Shown here: positions 60,238 through 64,000 of the stretch, in pieces
Layout: every line of letters begins with the position of its first letter
Position numbering within the stretch: the stretch's first letter is position 1
Assembly: GCF_027533625.1 (NCBI RefSeq)
Contig: NZ_JAQAGZ010000012.1
Coordinates: 62,001-126,000, forward strand
Length of the DNA: 64,000 nucleotides
Reading direction: 5' to 3'
Source of the DNA: Paenibacillus gyeongsangnamensis
Lineage (GTDB): Bacteria; Bacillota; Bacilli; Paenibacillales; NBRC-103111
Notes under the pieces: model-generated
The model's database searches: none
Seen by the model: only the letters and a program-made list of their open reading frames with translations
What the model was told of the DNA's origin: nothing
Position numbers and translations under genes: made by a program

Positions 60238-60769
60238 TCACGGGGTGATTAACCGGCATACATAGACAAAAGCGGGAGGTAAGCTCAGCGGCACGAAGCG
60301 TACCTGCTCGATGTGGAAGACCCGGCTCAGCTGCGGTTTCCGGCTTCAGGGAAGCTGTAATTTGCTGCAGCAGCCGGTCCCGCTCGGATTACGGGAAGTT
60401 AAAGAACGGGAGGCCGCCGAGAATGAAGTCGAACCCTTCGATTTCTTCCCACTGCAAGGCCGTCTGAAGCCGCTCGGCATCCTCGTAGCAGGAATAGCCG
60501 GGGAACGCGTCCGTCAGCCGGCTGCGAAGCTGCGGGTCCTTCTCGAACAACAGCCCTTTTGCCCGCTTCGGCTTGACCCGGTCCAGGCAGCGGGTGATCG
60601 CGCCGGTGCCTGCGCCAAGCTCCGCTACGGCCTCGACACGGTTCCAGTCGACCGGCTCCAGCATCTTCTCGGCAAGCCAGGCGGAGCTCGGCGTCACGCT
60701 GCCGATTTGTCTCGGAGCGCACGTGAATTTATACGGAAACAACAGTTTTTCTTGCAGATCTTTCATCAT
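60238..60769 (-). pseudogene. Class I methyltransferase remnant (nonsense and deletion)
   Basis: The N-terminal part reads normally (MMKDLQEKLLFPYKFTCAPR, AVAELGAGTGAITRCLDRVK, FDFILGGLPFFNFP), matching the phospholipid/rRNA-adenine-type SAM methyltransferase family. A TAA at 60389-60391 stops it after FNFP. The same frame then continues as SERDRLLQQITASLKPE, and near 60332 about 40 bases of sequence and the frame are lost. The C-terminal block QLSRVFHIEQVRFVPLSLPP, then AFVYVCR, follows in another frame and ends at 60238. Two independent lesions make it a true pseudogene candidate. Confidence 0.8.
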
Positions 60770-60941
60770 ATGGCGGCTTTCTCCCCTCATGAAACATTCT
60801 AATCTTACCTTATCGAACAATTCTGCAGATGGAGCGAAAAAAATTGTGAAGGGTTTCTGAAGAATCTGAGGTATGATGAAATGGATAGTACACATCCCAT
60901 CGGGACCCGGGAACGGGGTCCATCGGAAGGAGCGGGCAGTT

Positions 60942-62045
60942 ATGGAGCATGGGGAGAAGGCGAAACGGGGCTTATCCAAATTCAGCATTATCGGAGGCGC
61001 GGGCTTCCGGGCGCAGTTTTACCTGCGTATCGCGGAGGCGCTCCCGGAACAGTTCCGCGTGAGCGGCATGGTAGTGAGGGACGAAGCCAAGGGACTGGCA
61101 ATGGAGCGGCAGTGGGGTGTACCGACGTACCGGACGCTGGAGGCCCTTCTGGCGAAGGAAACCCCGGATTTCGCTGTCGTCTCGGTCAGCGGGGGCGCGA
61201 ATCCAGGGTACTTGATGGAGCTGGCCGATCACGGCGTTCCGGCACTCGGAGAGACGCCTCCCGCGCCGACCTTGGAAGAGCTGGTCCATCTCTATAAGCA
61301 GCTGGCAAGTAAGAAGGCCAAGATCCAGGTGGCGGAGCAGTATCTGTTCCAGCCGATGCACGCGGCAAGACTGGCGCTCATCCGCGGAGGGCGGCTGGGG
61401 AAGATCACACAGGCGACCGTATCCATCTCTCACTTGTATCATGCTGTCAGCCTGATGCGGCATATGCTGGGAATCGGTTATGAGGATGCGATCATCCGCG
61501 CGATGCGCTTCGAATCGCCGGTAGTGGCGGGCCCGGACCGCAGTGGCCCACCCCTCGAGGAACGGACGATCACGGTGCCCCGCGACCTGGCTTGGCTGGA
61601 TTTCGGCGGGAAGCTGGGCGTGTATGACTGGGAGAGGAACCAGCACCGCGCCTGGGTCCGGTCGAACCACCTGTCGGTGCGGGGGGACCGGGGCGAGCTG
61701 TTCGACCGCCGCCTTACGGTGCTGGCGAATTACGCCACCCCGCTGCATCTGGAGCTGAAGCGGATCAACAGCGGGGAAGAGGAAAATTTGGAAGGCCATT
61801 ACATGCAGGGGATTATGGCCGGCGAACAATGGATTTACCGGAATCCGTTCCTGCCGGCAAGGCTGTATGATGACGAGATCGCCATCGCGACGAGTCTCGA
61901 GAAGATGGCGGCGTATGCCGCCGGGGGACCGAGCTTCTACAGCTTGGCGGAGGCGTCGCAGGATCATTATTTGGGCCTGCTCATCGAGCAGGCCATCCGG
62001 ACCGGGGAGACGGTCAAGTCCGTCCGCCAGCCGTGGGCGGAGTAA
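60942..62045 (+). CDS. Gfo/Idh/MocA-family oxidoreductase
   Basis: A 367-residue NAD(P)-dependent dehydrogenase. The Rossmann part includes FSIIGGAGFRAQFYLRIAEA and a strand leading to VVRDEAKGL; the loop after VAEQYLFQPMHAARLALIRG contains the AEQY block. The start at 60942 follows GGAAGGAGCGGGCAGTT. Substrate unknown; a sugar or cyclitol is usual for the family. It faces the leftward, frameshifted family gene at 62059-63344, with only 13 bp between them. Confidence 0.85.
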   Translation: MEHGEKAKRGLSKFSIIGGAGFRAQFYLRIAEALPEQFRVSGMVVRDEAKGLAMERQWGVPTYRTLEALLAKETPDFAVVSVSGGANPGYLMELADHGVPALGETPPAPTLEELVHLYKQLASKKAKIQVAEQYLFQPMHAARLALIRGGRLGKITQATVSISHLYHAVSLMRHMLGIGYEDAIIRAMRFESPVVAGPDRSGPPLEERTITVPRDLAWLDFGGKLGVYDWERNQHRAWVRSNHLSVRGDRGELFDRRLTVLANYATPLHLELKRINSGEEENLEGHYMQGIMAGEQWIYRNPFLPARLYDDEIAIATSLEKMAAYAAGGPSFYSLAEASQDHYLGLLIEQAIRTGETVKSVRQPWAE

Positions 62046-62058
62046 ACGGGCGGGAGGT

Positions 62059-63344
62059 CTAGACCGGCTGCAGCGCCTGCCACAGCGGGGCGGACGGACG
62101 CCGCCGGCTGAGCTTCCATTCGCCTTCGACGATCAGCGGCCGTTCGGGAAGGTAGTCCGGCCCGAGGAAGAAGGCCTTCAGCCCCTTTACCGTTATGGCT
62201 CCCGCTCCGACAGGAAGCAGCACCGCCTCGATTCGCTCGATCCGGTTCAGCGCTATACCGTCGTACAGCTTTACCGTCGTCGAGAACTGCGGATAAGGGC
62301 CGTCGTAAGCGGCCCGGAAGCCGTCTAACCGCAGATCGCCGAACGAGCTGGAGTACCAGCGATCGTCGTCCTTCAGCTTCACGCGGATGTCGATCGAGGT
62401 ACCCTGGTTCTGCTCCGGCCGCCCGGTCATCTTGGAGGTCTGAACGTACAGGTAGCACCTGGGATCGGCAAGCGCAGTGGTTGCCGGATTCGCGGGGACC
62501 TCGGGCCGCTCATGGCGGAGCGCCTCCCAGGCCATCATCGGATACGTGAAAGGGAATGCGTCCATGATGCGTTCCCGCGGTTCTCGGTGCGGCTCCCAGC
62601 GCATGACGGGCGCCAGCAGGAATCGATATGAAGAGTCCGGAATATCCGTGACCATGCCGTTGTCGGTGGCCGCCTGCAGCATAGGCAGTCCGCCCAAGCC
62701 GTACAGCCCGCGGAAGCGGGAGGTCACATGGTGCGGGCCTTGATATACGGCCTCTTGTACGACGCCTTCGGCATCGAGCACGACCCGGTAAGTCCATTCG
62801 ATGTCGGTCAGGCGGCCCCACTTGGACAGGAGTAGCGGAGCGGGCGTGCCGGCATCCTCATGGCTGTAGATAATATGGTATTCGATCGTTGTGCTTACCG
62901 GTTCCTCCGTAAGCGTATAGAACATCAGGAGGGGCGTGTCGGTAAAGCGGCTTTCATAGGGGTGCGACAGGTTTCTGCCATAGAGGATGGGCAAATGACG
63001 GTAAACCGGGGCCAGCGGATGGTCCGGCGCGATCCGTTCGATTCGGCCTCCTCAATGAACGCCCGCCGCACTTCAGGCGACGAGGCCGGGTGCCACGACA
63101 GCTTCAGCTCGTAAGAGCCCGGCTCCAGCCATCCGAGACCGCGGGGATATACCAGCGGCCGGTTCCCGTAAAATAACACGATATCTTGATTGTAAATGCC
63201 GTTCAAGGTCAGCTGGAGCAAGGCAGATTCGCCGTTCGTCCGGCACCAGTCGCTCTCCGAACGGGCGGTGAGATGGAGCTCGGCGAAGCAAGGGGCTTCC
63301 AGCGTAAAGCTCAGCCTGTAATCCTGTTGAATGGAAATTTCCAT
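62059..63344 (-). pseudogene. Frameshifted protein of unknown family near a Gfo/Idh gene
   Basis: Reads as one protein of about 428 residues in two frames. The first part starts at 63344 (MEISIQQDYRLSFTLEAPCF) and is clean to FIEEA. Near 63045 the frame shifts and continues IERIAPDHPLAPVYRHLPIL, then YGRNLSHPYESRFTDTPLL, to 62059. Both parts are hydrophilic and beta-rich, with regular WYSSSFGDLRLDG- and GRPEQNQGTSIDI-type loops. Similar genes beside Gfo/Idh oxidoreductases in related bacteria suggest a carbohydrate-related role. I do not recognise the family. Confidence 0.7.
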
Positions 63345-63511
63345 AAGCGGGCCTCCTCGGGTTCAGGGTAGAAACCAAGAGCTTGTTCCTTAAGCCTAAC
63401 GCTTATTGATTAGACGGCTGTCAACCGTATATTAAATGTTTGTAAACGAAAGAGGCCAAAAGAGGCGGAAGGAGGAGCCGGACCGGGATCGGACCGGCCC
63501 AACAGGAAGCG

Positions 63512-64000
63512 CTACAGCGTACGGCGGATGTGGAAGGTAAATACGTCGTTCCGCAAATAATCGAGCGAGTAGAGAAGCGGCCGGTTCCCTTCGTCATAGT
63601 GGAGCTGCTTCATCAGAAGCACGGTGGAGTTCGGATTCATCACGAGCTGCTGGACGTACCGGTCGGTCGGAAGCGGTACGGCAATCTCCGAATCGACCGT
63701 TACAAGCTTATGGCCAAGCTTGTTCTTGAAATAAGATAGCAGGGAGCCGGAAAAATCCGCTTCGCTGAAGAGGTTTCCGACCAGCGACTTCGGCAGCGTA
63801 TTGACCGAAAAGGCTACCGGCTCGCCGTTGGCGGTACGGATGCGTTCCAGCACGATAACCGGGTCCCCGGGGGCAAGGCCCAATGCCTTCGCCGTCTCGG
63901 GGGGACAGCCTTCCTCGCGAAGCGCCATGCGGCTCTCGCCTTCCTCGAGCCGGGCGGAACGGATCATGCTGCCGATGCTGAACAGCTTCTCCAAGGGACT
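63512..64000 (-). CDS. GntR-family regulator, C-terminal UTRA part
   Basis: Only the C-terminal 162 residues are inside the window; the gene begins beyond 64000. SARLEEGESRMALREEGCPP, GDPVIVLERIRTANGEPVAF and RPLLYSLDYLRNDVFTFHIR match the UTRA ligand domain of HutC-type GntR regulators, which bind sugars or amino acid derivatives. The DNA-binding wing is not visible. It ends about 170 bp upstream of the start of the frameshifted family gene. Confidence 0.8.
   Translation of the reverse strand, partial: SPLEKLFSIGSMIRSARLEEGESRMALREEGCPPETAKALGLAPGDPVIVLERIRTANGEPVAFSVNTLPKSLVGNLFSEADFSGSLLSYFKNKLGHKLVTVDSEIAVPLPTDRYVQQLVMNPNSTVLLMKQLHYDEGNRPLLYSLDYLRNDVFTFHIRRTL

Overview
The window looks like a chromosomal segment of a GC-rich, spore-former-type Firmicute close to Paenibacillus. 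Supporting signs are strong GGAGG ribosome binding sites, SigA promoters (TTGACA/TATAAT), UUG and GUG starts, YesM/YesN two-component systems paired with CUT1 sugar importers, copper-amine-oxidase-like secreted domains, a BlaI/M56 pair and many MarR/TetR/PadR-scale stress modules. No rRNA, tRNA or CRISPR array was seen. The genus is an inference.

Layout. 0-6.5 kb: start of an M29 aminopeptidase, glutamate dehydrogenase (frameshifted near its end), a four-gene operon (DHA2 exporter with an internal stop, flavodoxin, two small proteins sharing a short motif), a small alarmone synthetase and an HD-GYP protein. 6.7-7.8 kb: a decayed tyrosine recombinase between 35-bp inverted repeats built like recombinase core sites. 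7.9-11.2 kb: TetR plus a PEP-utilising/rifampin-phosphotransferase-like enzyme behind two matching operators. 11.2-17.6 kb: redox and stress genes (copper-amine-oxidase-like protein, Rrf2 plus thioredoxin-reductase-like enzyme, luciferase-like monooxygenase, SDR, DoxX, DUF2306, TetR). 17.8-24.4 kb: YesM/YesN and a carbohydrate ABC importer, then a block of unusual tandem repeats. 25-29.6 kb: methyltransferase, multidrug ABC exporter, OmpR-type two-component system.

30.7-37.6 kb: a PotABCD-like ABC importer interleaved with a nucleoside hydrolase and an adenine deaminase, suggesting uptake and breakdown of a purine nucleoside-like compound. 37.8-48.6 kb: a pectin/uronate locus with two GH28 proteins (one broken), a LacI repressor with recognisable operators, and an operon combining a KDG-type kinase, an ACS-family importer, a TIM-barrel isomerase and a hexulose-phosphate synthase/isomerase pair, followed by uronate isomerase. 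48.7-64 kb: thiM, small oxidoreductases, PadR plus FAD monooxygenase, a BlaI/M56 system with a second matching operator ahead of DoxX/DUF3105, a TetR, a second OmpR/HK pair, a broken methyltransferase, a Gfo/Idh/MocA oxidoreductase, a frameshifted family protein and the end of a GntR regulator.

Two features cut across the window. First, a structured repeat of about 100 bp (1.8, 11.3, 29.8, 31.9 kb) begins directly after an intrinsic-terminator-like hairpin in every copy; one copy is interrupted by a 212-bp inverted-repeat element with pseudoknot potential. Second, at least seven genes carry frameshifts or internal stops. That is either real decay or residual sequencing error, and the sequence alone cannot decide.
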